Shown: positions 8,362 to 16,390 of the stretch, in pieces
Numbering within the stretch: position 1 is the first letter of the stretch
Layout of the letters: each line of letters begins with the position of its first letter
Assembly: GCF_003285005.1 (NCBI RefSeq)
Contig: NZ_QMFA01000046.1
Location: 1-55,249 of the forward strand
Source: Paenibacillus sp. YN15
GTDB taxonomy: Bacteria; Bacillota; Bacilli; Paenibacillales; NBRC-103111
DNA length: 55,249 nucleotides
Direction: 5' to 3'
Translations under genes and position numbers: made by a program
The notes under the pieces: model-generated
What the model was told of the DNA's origin: nothing
What the model saw: the letters and a program-made list of their open reading frames with translations, nothing else
Database searches by the model: none

Positions 8362-9243
8362 ATGATGAACCGGCCCACTTTTTCGGAGCGGCTTTTTGAC
8401 TTCGGCAATGTGATATTTCTGACCCTGTTGATGGTGTTGACCATCTACCCGGTCCTGTATGTGGCCTTCGCCTCTGTCAGCGATGCGGGGAAGCTGATGG
8501 CCTACAGCGGGTTTCTGTGGAAGCCCCTTGGTTTTTCCCTGGACGCCTACAAAAGCGTATTTGCCAATCCCATGATTGCCCGGGGCTACGCCAACACGAT
8601 GCTTATTGTAGTGGGGGGGCTGACGCTGAATATTATCCTCACATCCTTCGGCGCTTATGCCTTGTCCCGCAAAAGCTTGGCCTACCGCAAGCCCATTATG
8701 CTGGCCATTGTATTCACTATGTTTTTCAGCGGGGGGTTGATTCCGCTGTATCTGACGGTCAAGAATGTAGGGCTGTCCAACTCTCTGTTGGCCCTGATCA
8801 TTCCCCAGGCGATCAATACCTTCAATCTGATTCTGATGAAAACGGCCTTTGAAGCTATTCCCGATGCTCTGGAGGAATCGGCCAAAATTGACGGCGCCAA
8901 TGATTTCGTCATCCTGTTCCGGATCATTCTGCCCCTCTCCATGCCGGTTATTGCGGTGATGCTCCTGTATTACGGGGTCAGCCACTGGAACTCCTGGTTC
9001 TATGCCATGATCTTCCTGCAGGAGAGAGCCATGTACCCTCTGCAGCTGATCCTGCGGGAAATCCTGCTTCAGGGGGAGGCCAGCAGCATGGCTTCCGGCG
9101 CTTCCTCCGACGATTTGGCCAAGCTGTCGGCAACTCTGAAATATGCCACCATTATTGTGGCTACTGTGCCGATTCTCTGCGTGTATCCCTTCCTGCAAAA
9201 GTATTTTGTTAAGGGAGCGCTGATCGGAGCGGTGAAGGGATGA
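8362..9243 (+). CDS. LplC-type ABC sugar permease (cluster A)
   Basis: A 293-residue permease with six predicted helices and the EAA loop (EESAKIDGANDFVILFRIILPLSMPV). It ends in the family signature QKYFVKGALIGAVKG. AGGAGG precedes a double ATGATG; the first ATG (8362) is given, and 8365 has the better spacing. It heterodimerises with the preceding LplB. Its stop overlaps the next start as ATGA, so the GH95-like enzyme is translationally coupled to transport. Confidence 0.92.
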   Translation: MMNRPTFSERLFDFGNVIFLTLLMVLTIYPVLYVAFASVSDAGKLMAYSGFLWKPLGFSLDAYKSVFANPMIARGYANTMLIVVGGLTLNIILTSFGAYALSRKSLAYRKPIMLAIVFTMFFSGGLIPLYLTVKNVGLSNSLLALIIPQAINTFNLILMKTAFEAIPDALEESAKIDGANDFVILFRIILPLSMPVIAVMLLYYGVSHWNSWFYAMIFLQERAMYPLQLILREILLQGEASSMASGASSDDLAKLSATLKYATIIVATVPILCVYPFLQKYFVKGALIGAVKG

Positions 9244-11534
9244 GGCGGCAAGGGGCAGTGGAGGTGGATTGGGAGAGTTTTTTGGCTCCGCTGGATATGG
9301 AGTGGGTAGTGAAGCCCGTAAGCTGGGACGAGGGAGCTTTTCTCGGCAACGGGCTGCTGGGAGCCATGGTATACGGCGAGGAGCATGCGGCCAAGCGCCA
9401 TGTGCTGCGGTTTGTGGCCGGGCGGACGGATATTGTTGCAGCCCGCCCGGACGGCCGGGGTTTTCCGCCCCGGGTGCCCATCGGGGAGCTGGAGCTGGAG
9501 TTGGAGGGATGGGTCTATCATCCCTCCACCATGCGGCTGGATCTGTGGAATGCGGAGCTAAACGGTACGCTGACCAGCACCCGGGGGCAGGTGGCCTTCC
9601 GCGCTTTGGCCCACAGCACCGAGCCGGTGCTGGCGGTTGAGATAGAGGCCGGCGAGGGGGAACGGGGCTTCCGGTTGAATTGGGTGGAGGATGCTCAGGT
9701 GGACCCGGTTCTGAAAAATGCCGACGGCATCAATCTGAACCAATATATTCCGGCGGTGAAGCTTGAGCGGTTTGTTTTGCCCGGGGATATTGGCGTATCC
9801 GTGCAGCGTTACGAAACCGGCGGAGGCTGCGCCGTAGCGTGGAAGGAGCGGGAGCTGTCCGGCGGCTCCCGGCGGGTGCTGTATCTCTCCATCGCCAAGG
9901 GCTGCGGGGAAGCGGTCGTCCGTGAGGCGGCGGAGGCTGTGGACAGGGCGGCGTCGGCGGAGTACGGACCCTGGCGGGAGGCCCACCGGGCCTGGTGGCA
10001 CCGCTACTACCGGCAAAGCTTCGTTTCCATCCCGGATAAGCGGCTGGAGAGCTTTTACTGGATACAGATGTATAAGCTGGCATCGGCTACAAGGGAGGAC
10101 AAGCCGCTTATCGACAACCAAGGACCGTGGCTTGCGCCTACGCCCTGGGCCGGCTGCTGGTTCAACATGAATGTGCAGATGAGCTATTCCCCGGTTTATA
10201 CTGCCAATAGACTCCATATAGGGGAATCTCTGGTGAGGACGGTGGAGGAGGCCCAAGTGCAATTGGTGCAGAACGTGCCGGAGGAATACCGCCACGATTC
10301 CTCGGGGCTGGGGAGAAGCAGCAGCTTCGATCTGGATGCGCCGGTGGATGACGAGAAGGGCAATCTGATCTGGATTTGCCATAATCTGTGGCGGCATTAC
10401 CGGTATTCCATGGATGACGGCCTGCTTAGGCGGCTCTTGTATCCGCTGCTCCGCCGCAGTGTGGCGTATTATCTTCATCTTCTGGAGGAGGGGGAGGACG
10501 GTCTGCTTCATCTGCCGCCCACCATTTCTCCCGAATACGGCTCCTTTACCAAAACCAGGGTGCGGGACTGCCATTATGATCTGGCCCTGCTGCGCTGGGG
10601 CTGCCTGACCTTGCTGGAGGCCGCCCGCCGCCTGGGCGGGGATGAACCGCTCCAGGCCAGGTGGCGGGAGGTGCTGGACAGACTGATTCCTTACCCCCAG
10701 GACGAAACGGGCCTGCTGATCGGCAAGGATATGCCCCTGGCTTACGGGCACAGGCATTTCAGCCATCTGCTGGCGGCTTTTCCGCTGCATCTTCTGGATA
10801 GCGGGAAGCAGGAGGAGCGGGAGCTGATCGCCCGCTCTCTGTCTCATTGGATTGGCAGGGAGGGGGATCTGCGGGGCTTCAGCATGACGGGGGCGGCCTC
10901 CATTGCCGCTTCCTTGGTAAGGGGCGGCGAGGCATACGGCTATCTGCAGGCGCTGCTGGGTATGATCAAGCCCAATACCATGTACAAGGAGGCGGGGCCG
11001 GTCATTGAAACGCCCCTGGCCGGAGCGGAGGCCCTTCAGGATATGCTTCTGCAAAGCTGGAACGGAGTGATCCGGGTGTTTCCCGCTGTGCCGGAGGCAT
11101 GGAGGGAGGCGGCGTTTCATCAGCTCCGGGCGGAGGGCGCCTTTCTTGTGGATGCCCTCAGGCGGGACGGGGAGACCCAATGGATCAGAATCCGCAGCCT
11201 GGCCGGGGAGCCCTGCCGGGTGCAGACCGGCTGGCAGGGGCCATGCCGCTGGCGGCTTGTCGGCGGCTCCGGGGAGGAGGAAGCGGTGGACCTGGAGCCG
11301 GGCTCCGGTTTGGTTTCGCTGCCCCTCTTGATGGGGCAGGAGGCTCTGCTGTACCGGGATGCCGCCGCTTTGGCGCATCCCGTCCGCCCCGTGGCGGCGG
11401 CTGGCTGGCCCGCGCCGGTGCGCCCCTTTGGCGGAAACAAACCCTGGCGGCTGTATGGTTTTCCCGGAGGCGGAGAGGGAGAGCAGGAGTCAATGAAGAG
11501 AGGAGATTTTGGGAAAAATGAAAAGCCTGTATGA
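9240..11534 (+). CDS. GH95-like glycoside hydrolase, divergent
   Basis: A 764-residue cytoplasmic enzyme (no signal peptide) with the GH95 plan: an N-terminal beta-sandwich (WDEGAFLGNGLLGAMVYGEE near 33-52), an alpha/alpha barrel and a C-terminal beta domain. GH95 members cleave alpha-L-fucosides or alpha-L-galactosides. Visible active-site equivalents are the N-x-N pair (N309, N311 in FNMNVQM) and a glutamate (E432 in SPEYG). Where GH95 enzymes have DGNFGG with a catalytic aspartate, this protein has ETPLAG (E590), so activity or specificity may differ. It overlaps the upstream permease by 4 bases and the next gene by 17. It probably works on the sugar imported by cluster A. Confidence 0.75.
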   Translation: MRRQGAVEVDWESFLAPLDMEWVVKPVSWDEGAFLGNGLLGAMVYGEEHAAKRHVLRFVAGRTDIVAARPDGRGFPPRVPIGELELELEGWVYHPSTMRLDLWNAELNGTLTSTRGQVAFRALAHSTEPVLAVEIEAGEGERGFRLNWVEDAQVDPVLKNADGINLNQYIPAVKLERFVLPGDIGVSVQRYETGGGCAVAWKERELSGGSRRVLYLSIAKGCGEAVVREAAEAVDRAASAEYGPWREAHRAWWHRYYRQSFVSIPDKRLESFYWIQMYKLASATREDKPLIDNQGPWLAPTPWAGCWFNMNVQMSYSPVYTANRLHIGESLVRTVEEAQVQLVQNVPEEYRHDSSGLGRSSSFDLDAPVDDEKGNLIWICHNLWRHYRYSMDDGLLRRLLYPLLRRSVAYYLHLLEEGEDGLLHLPPTISPEYGSFTKTRVRDCHYDLALLRWGCLTLLEAARRLGGDEPLQARWREVLDRLIPYPQDETGLLIGKDMPLAYGHRHFSHLLAAFPLHLLDSGKQEERELIARSLSHWIGREGDLRGFSMTGAASIAASLVRGGEAYGYLQALLGMIKPNTMYKEAGPVIETPLAGAEALQDMLLQSWNGVIRVFPAVPEAWREAAFHQLRAEGAFLVDALRRDGETQWIRIRSLAGEPCRVQTGWQGPCRWRLVGGSGEEEAVDLEPGSGLVSLPLLMGQEALLYRDAAALAHPVRPVAAAGWPAPVRPFGGNKPWRLYGFPGGGEGEQESMKRGDFGKNEKPV

Positions 11535-12543
11535 GCGGCTTTTGCCTGCCCCCGTGAATGGGGGCTTCAGAATGGAAGGATACTGGATTTGGTGCGGCTC
11601 CGTCATTCAGGGGGAGGACGGGCGGTTTCATATGTTCGCCTCCCGCTGGCCCCAATCTATCCCTTTTCATCCGGGATGGTTGGTGGCGTCGGAGGTGGTC
11701 CGGGCAGTTTCGGATACCCCCGAGGGCCCGTATGTCTTCCAGGAGGTAGTGCTGCCGCCACGGGGAGCGGAATACTGGGACGGGCGGGTTACCCATAACC
11801 CGCATATTGTCAGGCACAACGGCGAGTATGTGCTGTATTATATGGGCACTACCCATCCGCTGCCCGATGCGGCGCCGGGGGAACCGCTGGAGATGGGGGA
11901 CCCGCGGGTTATTGTGGCCCGGTCCAACAAACGAGTGGGCGTCGCCGTTTCCCCAAGTGTGTTTGGGCCCTGGCAGAGACTGGACCAGCCGGTGATGCCC
12001 GCCAGGCCGGGCAAATTCGACAGCTTCCTGACCTCCAATCCGGCTCCCTGCATCCATCAGGATGGATCGGTGCTGTTGATTTACAAGGCAAGGCGCTATG
12101 AGGGCAATCTCCATGGCAACATGACCATCGGCGCTGCCTGGGCCCCCCATTGCCAGGGTCCGTACCGGGTCATGCAGGAGGGGCCGGTTTTTCCCGTGGG
12201 GTTTCATCTGGAGGACCCTTTTGTCTGGAGGTCGGAAAACGGCTATGAGCTCATCGCCAAGGATATGGACGGCAATCTCTGCGGGGAAAAGCACGGCGGG
12301 ATTCACGCCTTGTCCCCCAACGGGCTGGACTGGCGGCTTGCGCCCCAGCCCAAGGCCTATTCCCGCACCGTCCGCTGGCAGGATGGGCGTGTTGCAACCA
12401 TGGGCAGCTTCGAGCGTCCGTTCCTGCTGTTCCAAAACGGCCGCCCCACTCATTTGTTTGCCGCCACTGCCGACGGTCCGGGGGGATTCGCCCAAGCCCG
12501 GAATACCTGGAACATGGTGGTTCCTCTGGCGGAGGAGGACTGA
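11518..12543 (+). CDS. Five-bladed beta-propeller glycosidase-like protein (GH43/GH117 type)
   Basis: About 341 residues, no signal peptide, so cytoplasmic. Recurrent blade motifs suit a GH43-clan propeller: GEDGRFHMFASRWP, SDTPEGPY, a central WDGRVTHNPHIV with a candidate acidic residue, SPSVFGPW, and HLEDPFVW late in the sequence. The substrate cannot be read from the sequence; partnership with the GH95-like enzyme suggests sequential removal of side sugars. ATG 11518 is given; a TTG at 11509 is in frame and nearer to AGGAG, so the first three residues are uncertain. It is the last gene of cluster A, followed directly by a terminator. Confidence 0.75.
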   Translation: MKSLYERLLPAPVNGGFRMEGYWIWCGSVIQGEDGRFHMFASRWPQSIPFHPGWLVASEVVRAVSDTPEGPYVFQEVVLPPRGAEYWDGRVTHNPHIVRHNGEYVLYYMGTTHPLPDAAPGEPLEMGDPRVIVARSNKRVGVAVSPSVFGPWQRLDQPVMPARPGKFDSFLTSNPAPCIHQDGSVLLIYKARRYEGNLHGNMTIGAAWAPHCQGPYRVMQEGPVFPVGFHLEDPFVWRSENGYELIAKDMDGNLCGEKHGGIHALSPNGLDWRLAPQPKAYSRTVRWQDGRVATMGSFERPFLLFQNGRPTHLFAATADGPGGFAQARNTWNMVVPLAEED

Positions 12544-12564
12544 TATCCGGCCGCGGAAAAAGAT

Positions 12565-12594
12565 AAGCCCCGGAGCAAAAGCTGCGGGGCTTTT
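12565..12594 (+). terminator. Rho-independent terminator ending cluster A
   Basis: AAGCCCCG (12565-12572) pairs with CGGGGCTT (12585-12592). Inside, AGC pairs with GCT around an AAAA loop, and TTTT closes the signal at 12591-12594. It lies 22 bases after the GH43-like stop. Confidence 0.85.
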
Positions 12595-12699
12595 GGCGCG
12601 CTTGGCAGGATACCAGGTTGGCTGGCCAAGCCGGATGCGATGACCCGCATGTCCGGGTCTGGGAAAGAGGCTGTCCGAAAAGTCAACTGGGAGACGCGC

Positions 12700-12881
12700 T
12701 AACGAATCCAGGTATCGCTATTTGACTATAGGTGGGCATGTTTGAAATCTAACGAATCGTAGGATCGCTATTTGTCCGAATTTGCGCCGAAAGGCGTTCA
12801 AACAGGCGAATAACGCGCTATAGATTCGTTAGATTTTTTGCCATGCCCGTTTTCGCGAAATAGCGTGAGGTAGATTCGTTA
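12700..12881. repeat. Four-box intergenic element (two direct, two inverted), copy 1
   Basis: A 24-base box beginning TAACGAATC and ending CGCTATTT occurs at 12700-12723 and 12750-12773. Its reverse complement occurs at 12808-12831 and 12858-12881. Both spacings are exactly 50. The spacers are also complementary (GGGCATG against CATGCCC). The centre holds GCGCC-GAAA-GGCG, a GNRA-capped hairpin. The whole unit can fold into one long imperfect hairpin of about 180 bases. The flanks from 12595 to 12990 hold nothing else recognisable. Confidence 0.8.
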
Positions 12882-12990
12882 GCCAGATTTTCGGGCGGCC
12901 TCTATTCGGTTTTTGCGGCCAAGCCGCGGCGGGAACGGGGCAAGGGGAGGGAGGCGCTCTGCGCCCCGCCGCAACCATGGTTAACCCCGT

Positions 12991-13086
12991 GAAAAAAGGT
13001 ATATGCCCGGAAACCCCCGCTTTGGGTTCGGCTGCTTATCGGGCGAAAAGGTGTATATTGCCCGGCCTCCGCCATTTCATTATGGT
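12991..13086 (+). promoter_or_regulatory. Candidate regulator sites and promoter of the GH88 gene
   Basis: GAAAAAAGGTATATGCCCGG (12991-13010) and a similar GAAAA-N3-GTATATTGCCCGG (13045-13065) form a direct repeat 54 bases apart. A possible -10 box TATGGT (13081) lies 25 bases after the TATT of the second copy. Related repeats precede the cluster B permeases and the PL8 lyase. This pattern suits an AraC-type activator binding next to a weak promoter. Confidence 0.5.
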
Positions 13087-13133
13087 AGGGATGAAACCAC
13101 ATCTAGTGTGTATCAGGACAGGAGTGAAACTTT

Positions 13134-14261
13134 ATGAGTACAGAGAAATGGCTGGATGAAGCATGGAACCTCGCCATCCATAAAGTAAAAACCGCAAGCC
13201 TCCGCATCGGGTCCCAATTTCCCCACGGCTCCCACGACGGGCAATATCAACTGATGAAGCCGGATTACTGGACGGCGGGCTTCTGGCCCGGGATGCTGTG
13301 GCTGGCGTACCGGGACAACCGGGATGAAGAGCTGCGCCGCTTGGCTGAGGAGTGTGAGCTAAGGCTTGACCCGGTGCTCTACGGCTTCCACGAGCTTAGC
13401 CATGACACCGGCTTCATGTGGACCCTTACCGCCGTGGCCGACTATACCATAACCGGCAGCTCCGCCTCCCGGGACAGGGCGCTCATCGCCGCCAGCCATC
13501 TGGCCGGCCGCTTCAATCTCCAGGGCCGCTTCATCCGCGCCTGGAACAATCCGGAGCGCACCGGCTGGGCCATCATCGACTGCCTGATGAACCTGCCCCT
13601 GCTCTATTGGGCATCCGCGGAAACCGCCGATCCCCGCTTTGCCCAGATCGCCAAGGCTCATGCCGAGATGGCGGTGAAGCATCTGATCCGGGAGGACGGC
13701 TCCGCGTATCATGTGGTGATGTTCGACCCGGCCACCGGCGAAAAGGAAGGGTATCTGGGAGGCCAAGGCTATGCCGCGGAATCGGCCTGGGCCCGGGGAG
13801 CTTCATGGGGGCTGTACGGCGCGGCGCTTAGTTACCAGCATACCGGAGACCCGCTGTTCCTGGATGCGGCGGAGCGGGCGGCGGATTTTTTCCTGAACCA
13901 TCTGCCGGAGGACCTGGTCCCTTATTGGGACTTCCGCCTGCCCGCCACAGACGGCGCGCCCCGGGATTCCAGCGCCTCCGCCATTGCCGCAACAGGCCTG
14001 CTCGATCTCGCGGCGCTGACCGCGGGCGGCGCCTCCGACCGTTACAGAAACGGCGCCATGGCCATTCTCCAATCCTTGTCCTCCGCCGCTTATGCCGGAG
14101 GAGACGGGGAAGAAGCCCTGCTCCTTCACGGCACCGGCAACCTGCCCGGCAACCAAAACATCGACAAGCCGCTGATCTACGGCGACTACTACTACCTGGA
14201 AGCCCTGTCCAAGCTGCGGGGCGGCAGTTCCTTCTGGGCGCCAAATGCTTGGCGGCAGTGA
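13134..14261 (+). CDS. GH88 unsaturated glucuronyl hydrolase
   Basis: A 375-residue cytoplasmic enzyme that removes the 4,5-unsaturated uronate left on oligosaccharides by polysaccharide lyases, by hydrating the double bond. The catalytic aspartates are visible as D91 (SHDTGFMW) and D149 (IIDCLMNLP), the same spacing as in the Bacillus GL1 enzyme (D88, D149). Family landmarks include DYWTAGFWPGMLWLAY, ESAWARGASWGLYG, DSSASAIAATGLLDLA and the C-terminal IYGDYYYLEAL. Length is typical. ATG 13134 follows CAGGAGTG. Together with the PL8 lyase it defines cluster B as a system for acidic polysaccharides. Confidence 0.93.
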   Translation: MSTEKWLDEAWNLAIHKVKTASLRIGSQFPHGSHDGQYQLMKPDYWTAGFWPGMLWLAYRDNRDEELRRLAEECELRLDPVLYGFHELSHDTGFMWTLTAVADYTITGSSASRDRALIAASHLAGRFNLQGRFIRAWNNPERTGWAIIDCLMNLPLLYWASAETADPRFAQIAKAHAEMAVKHLIREDGSAYHVVMFDPATGEKEGYLGGQGYAAESAWARGASWGLYGAALSYQHTGDPLFLDAAERAADFFLNHLPEDLVPYWDFRLPATDGAPRDSSASAIAATGLLDLAALTAGGASDRYRNGAMAILQSLSSAAYAGGDGEEALLLHGTGNLPGNQNIDKPLIYGDYYYLEALSKLRGGSSFWAPNAWRQ

Positions 14262-14283
14262 CGGATCGTTGGGTATACAGCGC

Positions 14284-14379
14284 GAAAAAATGTTTATCGC
14301 CCGGCCCAATCCCGCACTGCGCCTGCATGTTAACTGCGCGAAATCGTGAATATTGATGTCCTTCACGGCGTGCTATACC
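14284..14379 (+). promoter_or_regulatory. Candidate regulator sites and promoter of the cluster B importer
   Basis: A repeat related to those upstream of the GH88 gene begins GAAAAAATGTTTATCGCCCG at 14284. A weaker second copy begins at 14340 (GAAATCGTGAATATTGATG), 56 bases later. TATACC with an upstream TGC (14371-14379, extended -10 type) lies 23 bases after TATT of the second copy. The arrangement repeats that at 12991-13086. Confidence 0.45.
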
Positions 14380-14414
14380 ATGGCCTTACACACTAATGCA
14401 AGGAAGTGACAGCA

Positions 14415-15389
14415 ATGAGCAAATCACCGGTGCCATCTGCTCCGGCAGCTGCAGCCCGGCCAAAAGCCAAAAGCGGCTGGCTGGTCAGAAAGTACGGAAA
14501 GCGGCGGCTGAAACAGAATATTCCGCTTTACATCATGTTTTTGCCGGTTATGGTTTTCTTTCTTACTTTTAAATACTATCCCATGACCGGTTTGGTAATC
14601 GCCTTCAAAAAATACAGCTTCATCAAAGGAATCTGGGGCAGCCCCTGGGTCGGTCTGGATGTATTCAAAATGATTTTCAACAATGACCAGCTCCTCGGGA
14701 TCATCTGGAATACCTTCATGATCAGCGGCCTGAACATTCTGGTGGGCTTCCCCGCCCCGATTATTCTGGCGCTCCTGTTGAATGAGGTTCGCAAAACCGG
14801 CTACAAAAGGCTGATTCAAACCCTGGTATATCTGCCCCACTTTCTGAACTGGGTTATTGTCGGCGGCATTATCGTTACGATTTTCTCCCAAAGCACGGGC
14901 ATCATTAACCATGTGGTTGCCTGGATAACCGGAGAGCCCTATCCGTTCCTCTATAAGCCCGTCTCCTGGATCGGCATCTATCTGGGCTCCGGCATCTGGA
15001 AGGAAGCAGGCTGGGGAGCCATCATCTATCTGGCGGCGCTGACCTCCATCGATCAAAGCCTCTACGAGGCGGCCAGCATCGACGGCGCCAACAAGTGGAA
15101 CCAACTGACGCGGATTACCCTGCCGGGCATCATGCCTACGGCGATCATCATGCTGATCCTGAAAATCGGGCAGCTTATGGATGTAGGCTTCGATCATGTA
15201 TATGTATTGCAGAATAATGCCGTTGCCGAAATCTCGGAGGTTATCAGCACATTTATGTACAAGGTAGGACTTCAGCAGGCGCAGTTCAGCCTGGCTACGG
15301 CTATGGGACTATTCGAGTCCCTGGTGGGACTGGTGCTTGTACTGTCTGCCAACCGGCTTGCCCGCCGGTTCAATCAAGGTCTATGGTAA
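14415..15389 (+). CDS. LplB-type ABC sugar permease (cluster B)
   Basis: A permease of about 324 residues with six predicted helices. The EAA loop reads EAASIDGANKWNQLTRITLPG, and KYYPMTGLVIAFKKY and the terminal ARRFNQGLW are typical of LplB proteins. ATG 14415 follows AAGGAAGTG; an in-frame GTG at 14406 lies within that ribosome site and is unlikely. It carries the unsaturated oligosaccharides made by the PL8 lyase, by inference from its neighbours. Confidence 0.92.
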   Translation: MSKSPVPSAPAAAARPKAKSGWLVRKYGKRRLKQNIPLYIMFLPVMVFFLTFKYYPMTGLVIAFKKYSFIKGIWGSPWVGLDVFKMIFNNDQLLGIIWNTFMISGLNILVGFPAPIILALLLNEVRKTGYKRLIQTLVYLPHFLNWVIVGGIIVTIFSQSTGIINHVVAWITGEPYPFLYKPVSWIGIYLGSGIWKEAGWGAIIYLAALTSIDQSLYEAASIDGANKWNQLTRITLPGIMPTAIIMLILKIGQLMDVGFDHVYVLQNNAVAEISEVISTFMYKVGLQQAQFSLATAMGLFESLVGLVLVLSANRLARRFNQGLW

Positions 15390-15402
15390 GGAGTGATTGG
15401 GA

Positions 15403-16278
15403 ATGAAGAGTACCACCGGAGAAAAAATATTCTATGCAGCCAATCATATCCTGATGATGCTCGTCGGATTGGCTTGTCTATTGCCCATTATCCATGTGCT
15501 GGCCTTATCCTTAAGCGACAAACATGCCATTGCATCCGGCTCCGTGGTGTTCTGGCCGGTCAATCTGGACTTTGCGGGCTACAGGGTTCTGTTCAAGGAG
15601 ACGCCGATTGTGGAGGCGTTCCGCAACAGCCTGATTATTACCGTGGTCGGCACGCTGCTCAATATGATCTTCACCGTTCTGGCGGCTTATCCGCTGTCCA
15701 AACGCTATTTTATCGGACGCAAATTTTATTCCTTCGCCGTGATTTTCACCATGCTTTTCGGCGCAGGCATGATTCCCGGTTACCTGCTGATCAAAAGCCT
15801 GGGGCTGATCAACAGCTACGGCGCCTTGTGGTTTCCCGGCCTGGTCAGCGTCTATAATCTGATGGTGCTGAGGAGCTTTTTTGAAGGGCTTCCCGAGGAA
15901 TTGGAGGAGGCCGCAAGAATCGACGGCTGCTCCGAATGGCGGCTTATCCTGCAGATTGTTCTGCCCCTGTCGGTGCCGGTATTGGCGGCCCTGACTCTCT
16001 TCTACGGCGTGGGTCACTGGAATGCGTTCATGAGCGTGCTGCTCTATATTACCGATTCCAGCAAGCATAACCTCTCCGTGCTGGTGCAGCAGATGATCCG
16101 CAGCCAAAGCCTCCTGATGGAGATGAACAATGTTCAGTCGGATTTGGCCAACACCCTGACGCCGGAAGGAGTGAAGGCTTCAGCAGTGATGGTCATGACC
16201 CTTCCCATGCTGATTGTCTATCCGTTCCTGCAAAAGTATTTCGTCAAGGGCGTTATGATCGGAGCCGTCAAGGGCTGA
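15403..16278 (+). CDS. LplC-type ABC sugar permease (cluster B)
   Basis: A 291-residue permease with six predicted helices, EAA loop EEAARIDGCSEWRLILQIVLP and the ending QKYFVKGVMIGAVKG. ATG 15403 sits 9 bases after AAGGAG; an in-frame TTG at 15397 is too close to it. The gap from the LplB stop is only 13 bases, so the two subunits are co-transcribed. Confidence 0.92.
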   Translation: MKSTTGEKIFYAANHILMMLVGLACLLPIIHVLALSLSDKHAIASGSVVFWPVNLDFAGYRVLFKETPIVEAFRNSLIITVVGTLLNMIFTVLAAYPLSKRYFIGRKFYSFAVIFTMLFGAGMIPGYLLIKSLGLINSYGALWFPGLVSVYNLMVLRSFFEGLPEELEEAARIDGCSEWRLILQIVLPLSVPVLAALTLFYGVGHWNAFMSVLLYITDSSKHNLSVLVQQMIRSQSLLMEMNNVQSDLANTLTPEGVKASAVMVMTLPMLIVYPFLQKYFVKGVMIGAVKG

Positions 16279-16390
16279 GCCTGGCCCATGGACGCAAAGG
16301 AGGTGAGGCCGGCGGAGCAGGAGCGCGAACGCGCCGTCGCAGGATTGTCTGGACATTGTATTTCATAAACATACAAGGGGAGATCATTCC

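Noticed and set aside
9558-11378. Long open frame on the minus strand inside the GH95-like gene (similar ones mirror most large genes here)
   Set aside because: High-GC coding DNA commonly leaves the opposite strand open; these frames are rich in Pro, Arg, His and Gly, lack ribosome sites and match no domain.
12700-12881. CRISPR array
   Set aside because: Boxes are about 50 bp apart, but there are only four and two are inverted; spacers are complementary to each other and no cas genes are present.
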